A DNA stretch of 47,181 bases, from contig JANXMC010000697.1 in the NCBI GenBank assembly GCA_025354825.1, forward strand, positions 1-47,181. Reading direction: 5' to 3'. Position 1 is the first letter of the stretch. The number at the start of each line of letters is the position of its first letter. Origin of the DNA: Myxococcales bacterium. GTDB lineage: Bacteria; Myxococcota_A; Polyangia; Polyangiales; Polyangiaceae. Positions 17,954 to 27,802 of the stretch are shown one piece after another. The translations under genes were made by a program, and so were the position numbers. Under the pieces are notes generated by a model. It did no database searches and was not told the origin of the DNA. It worked only from the letters and a program-made list of their open reading frames with translations.

Positions 17954-19708
17954 TTAGGCCCCCTTCCGGCCGTGCTCGGCGTTGCGCGCAGACACTGGGC
18001 CCGTTCGGCTCGCGACGATGGCCGCCTTTTGCGCCAGCGACTGCTCGGCCTCGGACTGCGCTTCGGTCACTGCACGGTTCATCTCGTCCTCGTCGGCGGC
18101 GTAGGCCGCCTTGAGCGCCGCGATCTGCGCGCGCATCGCCTTTCGCTTTCGCTCGAGGGTGCGTGCGGCGCGCGCCGCGACTTCACTTTGGGCACGCGCG
18201 GTGGCGACGTCTCTCGCGTCTTGCATGACGCGGGCCGCGCCCGTCAAAATCCCATCGGCGCCGACATATACGTCGACGAGGTTCACGCCCTTTTCGCTGA
18301 GCGTGAACTCACGAACTTGGTTCGAATGCTGCATTCCCCGTGATTTAATCACGTAAAGGCCACGGGTCCTTTCCCCCATCGATTCAATATCGCGAACTTC
18401 GATCCACGTATCGATGAGGGACGATATTCCGATATCGGTCTCGTCACGCCGAGCGGGCGACGTAAGGAAAGTGACGATGCCCGTGACCCCCCGCATCTTC
18501 AGGCCGTCGAAGAGGCGAACGAGCATAGCTTTCACCGACTGGTCGCGGCCCTGCGTGTTGAAGCTGGAGATCGGATCGAGGACCACGAGGTCGGGTTTGA
18601 AGTCGTCGATGGCCTTGTGCATCCGAATGAGATGCATCTCGAGACCGTAGGACGTGGGCCGTACCGCGCGGATCTCGAGAAGCCCCTTTTTTATCCACTG
18701 ATTCAGGTTGAAACCGACCGACTTCATATTGCGCGCGATCTGCGGCCCCGACTCTTCGAGGGCGAACAGAATGCACCGCTCGCCGCGGCGGCAGGCGGCG
18801 TCCACGGCGCTCGCCGCGAGCGTGCTTTTGCCCGTGCCGGCCGTTCCCGAAAGGAGGACCGTGCTCGCCCGGAAGAACCCTTTGCCCTCGAGCATTTCAT
18901 CGAGCTTGGAAACACCCGACGAGATGCGCTCGTCGGATACCTCGTAATCGAGCTGGAGGCTGGTGAGGGGCAGTACGGCGACGCCGCCGTCGTCGATGAG
19001 AAAAGGGTATTCGTTCGTTCCGTGCCCCGATCCGCGGTATTTGACAATGCGTAATACACGCGTCGCGACGTTGTCGGCGACACGCTGGTCGAGCAGAATC
19101 ACGCAGTCCGAGACGTACTCCTCGAGGCCGTCACGCGTGAACGTCCCGCTGCCGCGCTCGGCGGTGACGACGGCCGTGAGCTCGTTCTCGCGCAACCAGC
19201 GAAAGAGGCGCGCCACTTCTGCCCGCAAAATCGCCGTATTTTTGAGGCCCGCGAAGAGCACCTCGAGGGAGTCGATGACGACGCGCTTGGCACCGACCGA
19301 CTTCACCGCATGGGCGAGGCGCACGAAGAGGCCGTCGAGCGAATAGCCGCCAGACTCTTCAATCTCCGCCGGGTCGATATGAATATAATCGACCGCGAGG
19401 CGCTTGTCCGCGCGCAGCTGCGCGAGATCGTGGCCTAAGGACGCAAGGTTTCGCGTGAGGTCGGCGACGCTCTCTTCGAACGCGAGGAACACGCCGGCTT
19501 CCCCGAAGCTCTGAATCCCGCGAACCAAAAATTCGGCCGCGAAGAGCGTCTTCCCACAACCGGGGCCGCCGCAGACGAGCGTGGGGCGCCCCTTGGGCAG
19601 GCCCCCGCCGGTGACCTCGTCGAAGCCGTTGATCCCGGTGGGCGACTTGTCGATGGGATGAAGCGACGCGTCGTCGGCGCCGCGAGGCGGAGTCTTGGAG
19701 GCAGTCAT
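17954..19708 (-). CDS. kaiC: KaiC family double-domain ATPase
   Basis: Two P-loops ([29 protein letters not shown]), acidic pairs FEES and [45 protein letters not shown]. Confidence 0.93.
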   Translation of the reverse strand: MTASKTPPRGADDASLHPIDKSPTGINGFDEVTGGGLPKGRPTLVCGGPGCGKTLFAAEFLVRGIQSFGEAGVFLAFEESVADLTRNLASLGHDLAQLRADKRLAVDYIHIDPAEIEESGGYSLDGLFVRLAHAVKSVGAKRVVIDSLEVLFAGLKNTAILRAEVARLFRWLRENELTAVVTAERGSGTFTRDGLEEYVSDCVILLDQRVADNVATRVLRIVKYRGSGHGTNEYPFLIDDGGVAVLPLTSLQLDYEVSDERISSGVSKLDEMLEGKGFFRASTVLLSGTAGTGKSTLAASAVDAACRRGERCILFALEESGPQIARNMKSVGFNLNQWIKKGLLEIRAVRPTSYGLEMHLIRMHKAIDDFKPDLVVLDPISSFNTQGRDQSVKAMLVRLFDGLKMRGVTGIVTFLTSPARRDETDIGISSLIDTWIEVRDIESMGERTRGLYVIKSRGMQHSNQVREFTLSEKGVNLVDVYVGADGILTGAARVMQDARDVATARAQSEVAARAARTLERKRKAMRAQIAALKAAYAADEDEMNRAVTEAQSEAEQSLAQKAAIVASRTGPVSARNAEHGRKGA

Positions 19709-19911
19709 GCGCGGACGAGCTTTGCAGCATCCGTGCTCGACCGTTTCCCCGTGAAAGCAGGCTCAATTCGCGCGAGGCTGCCCGCGGCCGCACGGCCTCA
19801 CCCGGCGCTCGATAGTGTGCAGACCGCATGTTTCCTCGCGTAGCGCCACACCACGCTGGAGCATTTCGCCACGCTGCAGGGCTCAGCCGACGGGTAGTCG
19901 CCTCTGAACGG

Positions 19912-20280
19912 TTAGCGCCCTGCCGCGAGCGCCACCACCGCCGCGACGAGCGCCTCCGCGTTCACGGGCTTCTTCACGTACGCGTCGACGCCGAACCGCT
20001 TAGCGTCGTCGGAAAGGGTTCGGCTCGCATCCCCCGTGACGAGCACCACGGGCGTCGTTGCCAATCGCGGCGTCTCGCGAATGCCACGGATGAAGTCGCG
20101 ACCATCCGCCGCAGAGGGCATATGGAGATCGGTCAACACCGCCGTTGGCGTATGGCTCGCAAGCCAGGCTCGGGCGTCGTCAACCGAAGCGGCACCGTGC
20201 ACCGTCGCCCCTTCAAGGGCGAGCCACAACGCGTAAAACTCCAGATTGTCCTCGTCGTCGTCGACGACCAGAAGCTGCAT
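19912..20280 (-). CDS. single-domain response regulator (receiver)
   Basis: MQLLVVDDDEDNLEF..AVLTDLHMP..VVLVTGDAS..VKKPVNAEAL; internal ATG at 20280. Confidence 0.88.
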   Translation of the reverse strand: MQLLVVDDDEDNLEFYALWLALEGATVHGAASVDDARAWLASHTPTAVLTDLHMPSAADGRDFIRGIRETPRLATTPVVLVTGDASRTLSDDAKRFGVDAYVKKPVNAEALVAAVVALAAGR

Positions 20281-20294
20281 ATCGGCGAGGCGCT

Positions 20295-20858
20295 TCACGC
20301 TTTGCGGGCCAGCTCGGCGAGGTTCTGAATCGCGCCGGCATGCCCGAGAGCCGCCGCTCGCGCGTACCAATCGGCCGCGGTGCCGGCATCCTCGCGAACG
20401 CCGTCGCCGAACGAATAAGCATTTCCGAGATCGTTCATCGCGTCTGCATCGCCTGCAAGAGCCGCTTTCTCGAACTGCACGACACGGGCTTTCCGCGCCG
20501 AGTGGTCCCGCATTTGCGAATACTCCGCCGCGGCGTCGACATCGTCTTCGGTTACCTCGCGCGCAGAAGGATCGAACAGAACGAGGCCGTGTTTCGCGGC
20601 GATCTCCGCCAACAGCGAGCGGAGCGGCGTCGAGCCCCCCGCTTCGCCCACGGCGACCGCGAGGCCCACACCCTCGACCACCACCGTGATCTCGTGGCGG
20701 GACGACGCGTCGCCGCGCCGCAGGTCGGCCGCGACCGCAGCGGTATCGAACGGCTCGGCGTCGTCGCAGGGGTCCCCCTCGGCGAGGACGCAGTAGACGA
20801 CGGCAGGCGGAAGGGCCGCGCCGGCGCGGCTCCTCCAAAGGAGAACGAGATCGCTCAT
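20295..20858 (-). CDS. Sel1-repeat-containing protein
   Basis: KAALAGDADAMNDLGNAYSFGDGVREDAGTAADWYARAAALGHAGAIQNLAEL; ATG at 20858. Confidence 0.75.
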   Translation of the reverse strand: MSDLVLLWRSRAGAALPPAVVYCVLAEGDPCDDAEPFDTAAVAADLRRGDASSRHEITVVVEGVGLAVAVGEAGGSTPLRSLLAEIAAKHGLVLFDPSAREVTEDDVDAAAEYSQMRDHSARKARVVQFEKAALAGDADAMNDLGNAYSFGDGVREDAGTAADWYARAAALGHAGAIQNLAELARKA

Positions 20859-20941
20859 GGCGCCGAGCCTACCGCGGGTGCGTCGTTGTGCGCGTGGTCG
20901 AGAGGGCATATTCGCGATAAGACAAGCTTCGTGGTGCATGC

Positions 20942-21547
20942 GTGGTGAGTGAGCGGATCCTGGCTTTACCCTCTGATTTGGGCCTCGCAATGCCCATGAA
21001 GCGGGTCAGGAGCACGCTCCTCTCGTCGGCCATCGTCACGTTGCGCGAGCGCGGCCACTACGACGCGTACCTCGCAAAGCTCCCCGCCCATCGGCACGAC
21101 GACATTCAGTCGCTCGTCGCGGGCGTCTGGATCGCGATGCCCATTGCCATGGACCACTACGAAGCGTGTGAAGCCATCGGCCTCAGCGCCGACGAGATGG
21201 TCGCCGTGGGCGCCGCGGTCGGCCATCGCATTCAAGCAAGCACGCTGAGCACGCTCACGCGCCTCGCCGCGGGGGCCGGAGCAACTCCGTGGGCCGGCTT
21301 TGGCATTTACGACCGACTCTGGAAACGGATGTTCGACGGCGGCGGCTTCACCATCGACAAGGTCGGCCCGAAGGACGCGCTCATCACGATGGCCCACCTC
21401 TCGTTCGCCAGGTACGCGTACTTTCGAGCGTCGTTCCGCGGCGTGCATCTCGCGGGCATCGAGATTTTCGGAAAAAAAGGGTACGTCCGCGAAATGCCGA
21501 CCCGCTCGCCCGAGACGAATTTGGCATTCCGCGCCTCGTGGGCGTGA
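20942..21547 (+). CDS. hypothetical protein, possibly DUF2378-like (myxobacterial)
   Basis: 201 aa GTG-start ORF with balanced composition and no competing ORF. Confidence 0.55.
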   Translation: MVSERILALPSDLGLAMPMKRVRSTLLSSAIVTLRERGHYDAYLAKLPAHRHDDIQSLVAGVWIAMPIAMDHYEACEAIGLSADEMVAVGAAVGHRIQASTLSTLTRLAAGAGATPWAGFGIYDRLWKRMFDGGGFTIDKVGPKDALITMAHLSFARYAYFRASFRGVHLAGIEIFGKKGYVREMPTRSPETNLAFRASWA

Positions 21548-21563
21548 ACGTGCGCTCTTCGAG

Positions 21564-21914
21564 TTAGATTCGAGAGAGCGCCTCGAGGAGCGACGATTGC
21601 CCTTCTGCGTTGAGGGGCTTTTTTAGAATGAGCCCCTTCTCGAGCGAGTGCCCTCGTGCGGATTCCGACGTGAGCACGATGACCACGATATCGGTCGTTT
21701 CGGGGCTTGCCGCGAGGGTACGGCGAACATGCCATCCGTCGGCGTGCGGCATGTTCACGTCGGTGACCACCGCGTCGGGATGCTCCATACGCGCGATCGA
21801 GATCCCCTCCCGGCCGTCCTCTGCTTCGGTCACGTCGTAGCCCGACGCGCGAAGAATACGGGCGACGAGCTGCCTGCAGTCTTCGTCATCGTCGACAATC
21901 AGCACCCGGGACAT
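21564..21914 (-). CDS. single-domain response regulator
   Basis: MSRVLIVDDDEDCRQLVARIL..AVVTDVNMPHADGW..IVLTSES..LKKPLN; ATG at 21914. Confidence 0.88.
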   Translation of the reverse strand: MSRVLIVDDDEDCRQLVARILRASGYDVTEAEDGREGISIARMEHPDAVVTDVNMPHADGWHVRRTLAASPETTDIVVIVLTSESARGHSLEKGLILKKPLNAEGQSSLLEALSRI

Positions 21915-22100
21915 GCTCAGGGTGACTATGCAAAAGCGTGCCCGCGGCGCCGCCGCGAGCCCCAATCGCGAATTTCGCCCGCTTCCGCGCTGCCGTGGTC
22001 GAGGGGCCGCGCCGCGGCGCGCTCCGGCTCGGTACAGCAAACGCGCGTAGCCGCGCACAGTGGGCATTCCTGTCACTCGCGCGTCACGCGCGATCCGCCA

Positions 22101-22493
22101 TCATGGCGTGAACGTATAGGCGAAATCGTAGGTGTGTTTTCCATCGACGATTTGAATATCCATCGTCCCCGAAAGCCCTTTGAGCTCGCCCGTGGCCGAG
22201 TCGGGAACGACGGAGACGACGAGCGCTCGCGCTCCTCGTGTCATCACCCCCGTGTGCATGAGGACGAACGTCCCGCTCTTCCCCTCGAGGCTGCCGGTCA
22301 CGCGTTCGACGGCAACGTAGCCAGCCGAGCCTTCGACGGGCGTGCGCGCGCCGATCATCTCCACGTGGCTCGTCGCCTCGAGGGGGCCTGCAAACTGCTT
22401 CTCGAAAGCTACGCGCCCCAGCGAAACCCCCTCGATGACGCTGTACGGCGGCTCGGCGGTCATCGTGAGCTCGAAGGTTCCTTTTGCGTTCAT
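22101..22493 (-). CDS. DUF3224 domain protein
   Basis: MNAKGTFELTMTAEPPYSVIEGVSLGRVAFEKQFAGPLEATSHVEMI...GYVAVERVTGSLEGKSGTFVLMHTGVM. Confidence 0.82.
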   Translation of the reverse strand: MNAKGTFELTMTAEPPYSVIEGVSLGRVAFEKQFAGPLEATSHVEMIGARTPVEGSAGYVAVERVTGSLEGKSGTFVLMHTGVMTRGARALVVSVVPDSATGELKGLSGTMDIQIVDGKHTYDFAYTFTP

Positions 22494-22905
22494 GGCGCTG
22501 GTGTACGGCAGCGCCGGCGCGCGCGCCTTCAAAAAACGGCGCAGCTCGACGACGCTCGAGCGTCGCCCCGGCGCCATTGCTGATTGGTTGGGCGACCCCT
22601 CAGCGGCGATTACGGACGAAGTCGCTTCTCTCGAGTTGGCATATGGCAATCATGGGATAACCGCTCCCGACAGCAGCGTGCGCGTCGCCCGCGCTCGTAA
22701 GGCAACGACGACACACACGACTGCCATCGATCACAGTTCACAGTTCACACCTCACAGCGCGCACGCTTGTGCGGCTCTCGGAGTCGCGCGGCGCGCGTGA
22801 GGCCGGTGCGAGCGCGGCTGCGCGCAATGCGGCGAAATGTCGCGCTCCGTCCCGTAGTCGGGCTTGTGAGGTGGGACACATCGCGCGTCGCGGGGTAGTG
22901 CCATC

Positions 22906-23586
22906 GTGCTAAACTGTAGAGTCGTGAGAGCCCTTCGCCCGATTCACCTGGTGCTGGTCGACGACCACCCCGTCTTCCTCGTGGCGCTTCGCGATCTCGT
23001 CGCGGCGCAGAGCGATATGACCGTGGTGGGCCAAGCTGGCGATGCCGACGGCGCGATTGCGTCCATCGCGCAAACGAAGCCGGACGTCGCGGTGCTCGAC
23101 CTGTCGCTCCCCGTCGTCAGCGGCCTCGACCTTCTCGCGAAAATCCGCGAAATATCGCCGGAAACGAAGGTATTTATTCTCACTGGGCACCGCTCGGAGG
23201 ACTACGCCGGCGCGGCGCTTCGCGCGGGTGCAACCGGGTTCGGCACCAAGAGCGAGCAGCCCGACATAATCCTCCAAGCGATTCGCACGGTGAGCCGCGG
23301 CGAGGTCCACGTCTCGTCGATCAAGCGGGCACGCCCGACACCCTCGCCTTCGGCACCACCAAATACCCCCGACGCGTTCGATAGGCTCACCGCGCGCGAG
23401 CGCTCGGTCTTCACATTGGCCGTTTGCGGTTTGTCGAATCTCGAAATGGCACATCGCCTCTCAATCTCGGACAAGACGGTCGAAACGCACCGCGCGTCCG
23501 TGAACCGCAAGCTCGGCGTTCACTCCCCTGCCGAGTTAACGCGCTACGCGGCGCTGTCGAGCTCCGTTCGTCGCGCCCCGCCCTGA
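22906..23586 (+). CDS. NarL/LuxR-type response regulator
   Basis: LVLVDDHPVFLVALRDL receiver; LTARERSVFTLAVCGLSNLEMAHRLSISDKTVETHRASVNRKLGV HTH. Confidence 0.92.
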   Translation: MLNCRVVRALRPIHLVLVDDHPVFLVALRDLVAAQSDMTVVGQAGDADGAIASIAQTKPDVAVLDLSLPVVSGLDLLAKIREISPETKVFILTGHRSEDYAGAALRAGATGFGTKSEQPDIILQAIRTVSRGEVHVSSIKRARPTPSPSAPPNTPDAFDRLTARERSVFTLAVCGLSNLEMAHRLSISDKTVETHRASVNRKLGVHSPAELTRYAALSSSVRRAPP

Positions 23587-23599
23587 CCGCGGCGAGGCG

Positions 23600-24013
23600 T
23601 TGGCCCCGAGTTTGCTGGCGTACTCGAGCCGCACTCGGCGCGGCGAGAGCGGAGCGGTCGTGGCAGCGCGTGTATTGATTGTAGAAGACGACACCGAGCT
23701 CCGCTGCGCGATGGCGCAGGTGCTTCGCGAACAGGGGTACGTCGTCGACGAGGCCGCCGAGGGGCTCGAAGCGTGGCACCTGCTCACGACCGCGGCCGTG
23801 CTGCCGGCCGTCGTCATTAGCGATGGGCAAATGCCAACAATGTGCGGCGCCGAGCTCGTCGAGAGAATGCGACGCGACGAAACGCTCGGTCGTATTCCGG
23901 TGGCGGTGATTACGGGAAAAGCAGACTCGGTGCCCGGCGCGACGCGCGTCGTCGTAAAGCCCATTTACCCGGAAGCTCTCATTCGTCTCGTTGCCGAGCT
24001 CTGCGTGTCTTAG
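23600..24013 (+). CDS. single-domain response regulator (true start perhaps GTG near 23660)
   Basis: ARVLIVEDDTELRCAMAQVLREQGYVVDEA..VVISDGQMPTMCG..AVITGKA..VVKPIYPEAL. Confidence 0.85.
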   Translation: MAPSLLAYSSRTRRGESGAVVAARVLIVEDDTELRCAMAQVLREQGYVVDEAAEGLEAWHLLTTAAVLPAVVISDGQMPTMCGAELVERMRRDETLGRIPVAVITGKADSVPGATRVVVKPIYPEALIRLVAELCVS

Positions 24014-24794
24014 TTTCCTTCGGTTTCGGTTGGCACGTTTCGCATGCGAACATCGTCCGCGCGCCGAGCTTGAATTTCCGTATTGGCCCGCCGCAGTTGC
24101 GGCACCGATCCCGTTTATAAACGTACAGCGCCGTGGCCTTCGTCGCGCGCTTGCCCGGCACAGCGGGCGTCGTGACGATGCGTCGCTCCTTCACGCCACG
24201 CGCGAGAAGCGAGGCGGCAAGCGCCCAGAGGTCGTCGAATTTCGCGCGTGTGATTTCGCGGCTAGGTGTTTCGGGGTGAATGCCAAGGAGAAAGAGAATT
24301 TCGGCGCGATACACGTTGCCGATACCCGAGATCACACTCTGATCGAGGAGCACGGCGCCGATGGCACGGGACGTCGCGTGCATCTTCGCCCAAGCGGTTT
24401 CCGGCGTAGCCTTCGGATCGAGCGGATCGGCACCGAGCCGGGCGCGCAGTGCTTCGAGCTGCGCTTTGTCCGCAATCTCACAGCGCGTGGGCCCGGAGAG
24501 ATCCCACGCGTGCTCGGGGCCTAGCAGACGCAGGCGCGTCGCGGGGCGTGCGTCCGGCGGCGGATTCGCATGCCGCTTGAACCGACCAAAGAGGCCTAGA
24601 TGGATATGAACGACTGCCGACTTGAAATTTAGAAAGAGATGTTTCCCAACGGCTGTCGCATCGATGAGCTTTTTGCCATTCAACGTCTTCACGCCGTCGA
24701 AGCGACCTTGGGGGGACGAGACGGAAAGCTTCGCGCCCGCGAGGTCGCGCGAGAGATCCAACGCCAGGCGGTGCAGGGTATGCCCCTCAGGCAT
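23979..24794 (-). CDS. Fpg/Nei family DNA glycosylase (endonuclease VIII-like)
   Basis: MPEGHTLHRLA N-terminus, SGIGNVYRAEILF H2TH, C-terminal zinc finger CRNCGGPIRKFKLGARTMFACETCQP. Confidence 0.9.
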   Translation of the reverse strand: MPEGHTLHRLALDLSRDLAGAKLSVSSPQGRFDGVKTLNGKKLIDATAVGKHLFLNFKSAVVHIHLGLFGRFKRHANPPPDARPATRLRLLGPEHAWDLSGPTRCEIADKAQLEALRARLGADPLDPKATPETAWAKMHATSRAIGAVLLDQSVISGIGNVYRAEILFLLGIHPETPSREITRAKFDDLWALAASLLARGVKERRIVTTPAVPGKRATKATALYVYKRDRCRNCGGPIRKFKLGARTMFACETCQPKPKETKTRRARQRDE

Positions 24795-24951
24795 GCAATT
24801 CGGTTCTCGCGGAATGGGGCATGGAGACCGAAACTGTGGATGGCTCCGGCGCGAAGCACGTTTCGATAACCGCTCCGCGCCGTCGCAATCGTGGATTGCG
24901 TCGCTCGAGCTGCCTTTGCGACGTAGGCATCGGTGCGCTAGGGTCCGCGCC

Positions 24952-26181
24952 GTGCCGCTCGGAGTTCATGTCCAGATTACGAACGAAGGCGACGGCGCGA
25001 AGGTCCGACGTGGGTTTCCGCAGCGAACGGTCCGCATTGGGCGCAGCCCGTTGAATGACCTCCAAATCGACGACGGCAGCGTCTCCCCGTTTCACGCCGT
25101 TCTCGAGATGCACAACGAGCGCGTTTACCTTCGCGACCTGGGGAGCCGCACCGGCACCCGCGTGGTGAGCGGCCGAGCGCCGGCCCACGAGCTTGTCGAT
25201 CTCGGGCGCGAGGCGAACACTTTCGCGATTGCGAACTTCTCGTTCAACGCGATCGTCGGCAGTGTCGTAACCGTCGCGCCGCCCCCTCCCGCGCCGACGC
25301 ACACGGACGACACGCCGCGCGCGCCGCCGTCGGTGGCGCCGGGGAGCGGCAACGGCCTCGGTCGAACGCAGCTCCTGGAGCCGTCGAAATTCCCGCCGCG
25401 AAACGTCGCCTTCGAACCTGCGGTCATTTCGGTGCGTCCGCTTCATTTGGACGACGAGCCCGAGGAGAAAACGGTCATCACCTCGCCCGAGGCGGTGAAG
25501 CAGCTCCTCGACGACGCATCGAACCCGGCCGAACGCGCGGCCCGCGAGCGAGAGCTCGCCGACTTCGCCCTCGCGTGCCTTCGTGAGCTCACCGCGAGCT
25601 ACTTGCCCGGTGAACGGCTGCAAAAACCGGAAGACGTGGCCCGTTTTCTCTCGCGTACACGCGACGTTCTCGAGCTCTTCTTTCGGAGTTTTCTGCCGAT
25701 TCGAGACGCGTACCGGCACGTGTCCAACGCGCTCGATAGCGCACGACCGACCGAACCCGCGACAGGCGTCGATGCCGCGCGGGACGTGCAGCAGCTCGCC
25801 GCGTGGCTGCTCGATCCGAAGAACGATATGGCCGCAGGTCGACGCGCCGTCGACGGCACGATTGCCGATTTGATGATTCACCAACTCGCCCTTCTGAACG
25901 GCGTGATGCGTGGGCTCAAAGGGCTCTTCGCCGAGCTTGCGCCGGTGACGATCGAGTCGGCCTTCGAGAGCTACGCACGCAACGGCAGGGCCGGTTTCCA
26001 CTGGGGGCCGTGGCGCTTCCGTGAAGTGTGGGCGCTCTACAAGGTGCGCCACCACGAAGTGCACGAGGGTGATCCGCGCGTCTTCGCGGCGCTGTTCGGC
26101 CGGGACTTCGCGGCGGCCTATGCCAATTACCGAGCGTCCCTCGAACGGGACCAGACAACGACGGCGCCTCGGCGCGCCTAA
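24952..26181 (+). CDS. FHA-domain protein, TagH/T6SS-associated-like
   Basis: GTG start at 24952; FHA VRIGRSPLNDLQIDDGSVSPFHAVLEMHNERVYLRDLGSRTGT; C-terminus with ..VFAALFGRDFAAAYANYRAS like TagH C-terminal regions. Confidence 0.75.
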   Translation: MPLGVHVQITNEGDGAKVRRGFPQRTVRIGRSPLNDLQIDDGSVSPFHAVLEMHNERVYLRDLGSRTGTRVVSGRAPAHELVDLGREANTFAIANFSFNAIVGSVVTVAPPPPAPTHTDDTPRAPPSVAPGSGNGLGRTQLLEPSKFPPRNVAFEPAVISVRPLHLDDEPEEKTVITSPEAVKQLLDDASNPAERAARERELADFALACLRELTASYLPGERLQKPEDVARFLSRTRDVLELFFRSFLPIRDAYRHVSNALDSARPTEPATGVDAARDVQQLAAWLLDPKNDMAAGRRAVDGTIADLMIHQLALLNGVMRGLKGLFAELAPVTIESAFESYARNGRAGFHWGPWRFREVWALYKVRHHEVHEGDPRVFAALFGRDFAAAYANYRASLERDQTTTAPRRA

Positions 26182-26197
26182 CCCGTACCGCTCGGTT

Positions 26198-26938
26198 CTA
26201 AAAGGCGAAGGCGGTTGCCGAAGACGGCGGCCGCAGCACGAGCTCGATTCGGCTATTCACGAGCGGGCGCTCGAGGGACGCCGACGGCGCATCCACCACG
26301 GACGCCGGTCGCGCGGCGTGCTCTCCCGTGGAGATGCGGCTCGCGTCGACCCCACGTGCAATGAAGTAGCGACGAATGGCGTCGGCGCGGCGCATCGCGA
26401 GGGACTCCGCGCCTGCTGCGGCGTGCTCGTCGCCCTCCACGCCCGTTGCATGCACGACCACGGAGTGGGTCGAGTTTTGATTCAAGAGAAGATTGGCCAC
26501 TTCGGAAAGCGCCCCGTTCGACCCGGCGAGCAGGCTCGCCTTGCCGGTGTCGAACAGCTCGTCACCCGAAAGAGCAATGACGATTCCGCGCGGATCGTGC
26601 TCGACCGACGCCAATCCGAGAAGGCATCGGGCGGCTTCGTCCGCGCGGCGCTCGGCGTCTTCGCGGGCGTAGATCTCCGCCTCGAGGGCGAGCTGCTGTT
26701 CGACGACCTGCGCCTCGGCGGCCTTGAGCGCCCGGTCGAGCGCGGCGGCTTCGCGGCGCTGCTCCGTCGACGCCGCGGAGGGCGGCGCGGGCGTCGGCAC
26801 GGCGACGTCGACGAGGGCCGCGTCACGGCTCGACGCGACCGTAGCCGGCGCGAGGGCGCCCGCGCACCCGGTTGCGAAGAACGCGACGCACAGTCCGACG
26901 AGGGGCAAGGGCGGAGCTGCGATGCGTGTTTTGACCAT
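26198..26938 (-). CDS. OmpA-family lipoprotein
   Basis: ATG at 26938: lipobox AFFATGCAG; coiled coil; IVIALSGDELFDTGKASLL, AMRRADAIRRYFIARGVDASRIS. Confidence 0.82.
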   Translation of the reverse strand: MVKTRIAAPPLPLVGLCVAFFATGCAGALAPATVASSRDAALVDVAVPTPAPPSAASTEQRREAAALDRALKAAEAQVVEQQLALEAEIYAREDAERRADEAARCLLGLASVEHDPRGIVIALSGDELFDTGKASLLAGSNGALSEVANLLLNQNSTHSVVVHATGVEGDEHAAAGAESLAMRRADAIRRYFIARGVDASRISTGEHAARPASVVDAPSASLERPLVNSRIELVLRPPSSATAFAF

Positions 26939-27802
26939 GATTTGGAACCGCCCCTTTCCCACGTGCCTCGCGAAGAGAGCGAGCCGCGTGCCACCCGCGG
27001 GTTTGGCCATCGCCTGCCCGCGCGCGCGCAAGCTATGAGCGCCTATCGCCCGGATTGCAATGACGCTGCGTCACGTTTTTTTCAAAGGGAGGCGAGCCCG
27101 CGAAACACGTGCGAAGCGAGCGGGGCACAATTGTGTCCGCACGAGGGCGTGCGAGGCAGGTTGCACCGCTCGGACGCGTGGTTGCCCGCGTCCCAGCCAT
27201 CGGCGCTCGCGGCCGATTTTTCAACCCCTCGCCTCCCGGGCCAGCCGTTCGCGAGCTTTCTCGCCTTCGACCGAGCCCTGCGCGCCGAGAGCGCGCTCGA
27301 AGGTTGTTTTGCCGACCGGCTCTATCGCGGATAGAGCTCGCCCTCCAAGCTCGAAAAGCGATTGCCAAATAGCGTCCAGCTCGTTCGTAACTCCAGAATA
27401 CGACACTTGCCTTTTTGCATATCGACGGAAGCCTCACCGTGCAAAAAGATATTGTGTATTCCGATAAGAACGTCCATGCGGGCTCGAGCGAGGCAGTCGA
27501 ATCGGTCGACGAGGTGGAGCATCGGCGTGAGCGGCCGTGTGGTGAGCGAGACGAGCCCCGTTCACGTGCTCGACGCGTCTGGCGCGCGGAGGCTCGCCCT
27601 CGAGCGATCGCGCGGCGCAGCGGCGTAGGATCTCGAAGATCCAACTGCGGCGCGAGCCGCACACCACGCCCCATGGATAACGCTTTCCCCGGCCCACGAG
27701 GGGACGCGATATCCCGGGAAAACCGAGCGGTCGACGGTGCGACAAGGTCGCTAACCGAGTGGCGCAGCCGTTGCACTGCATCTCGAGGTCACGAGAAGCA
27801 CC

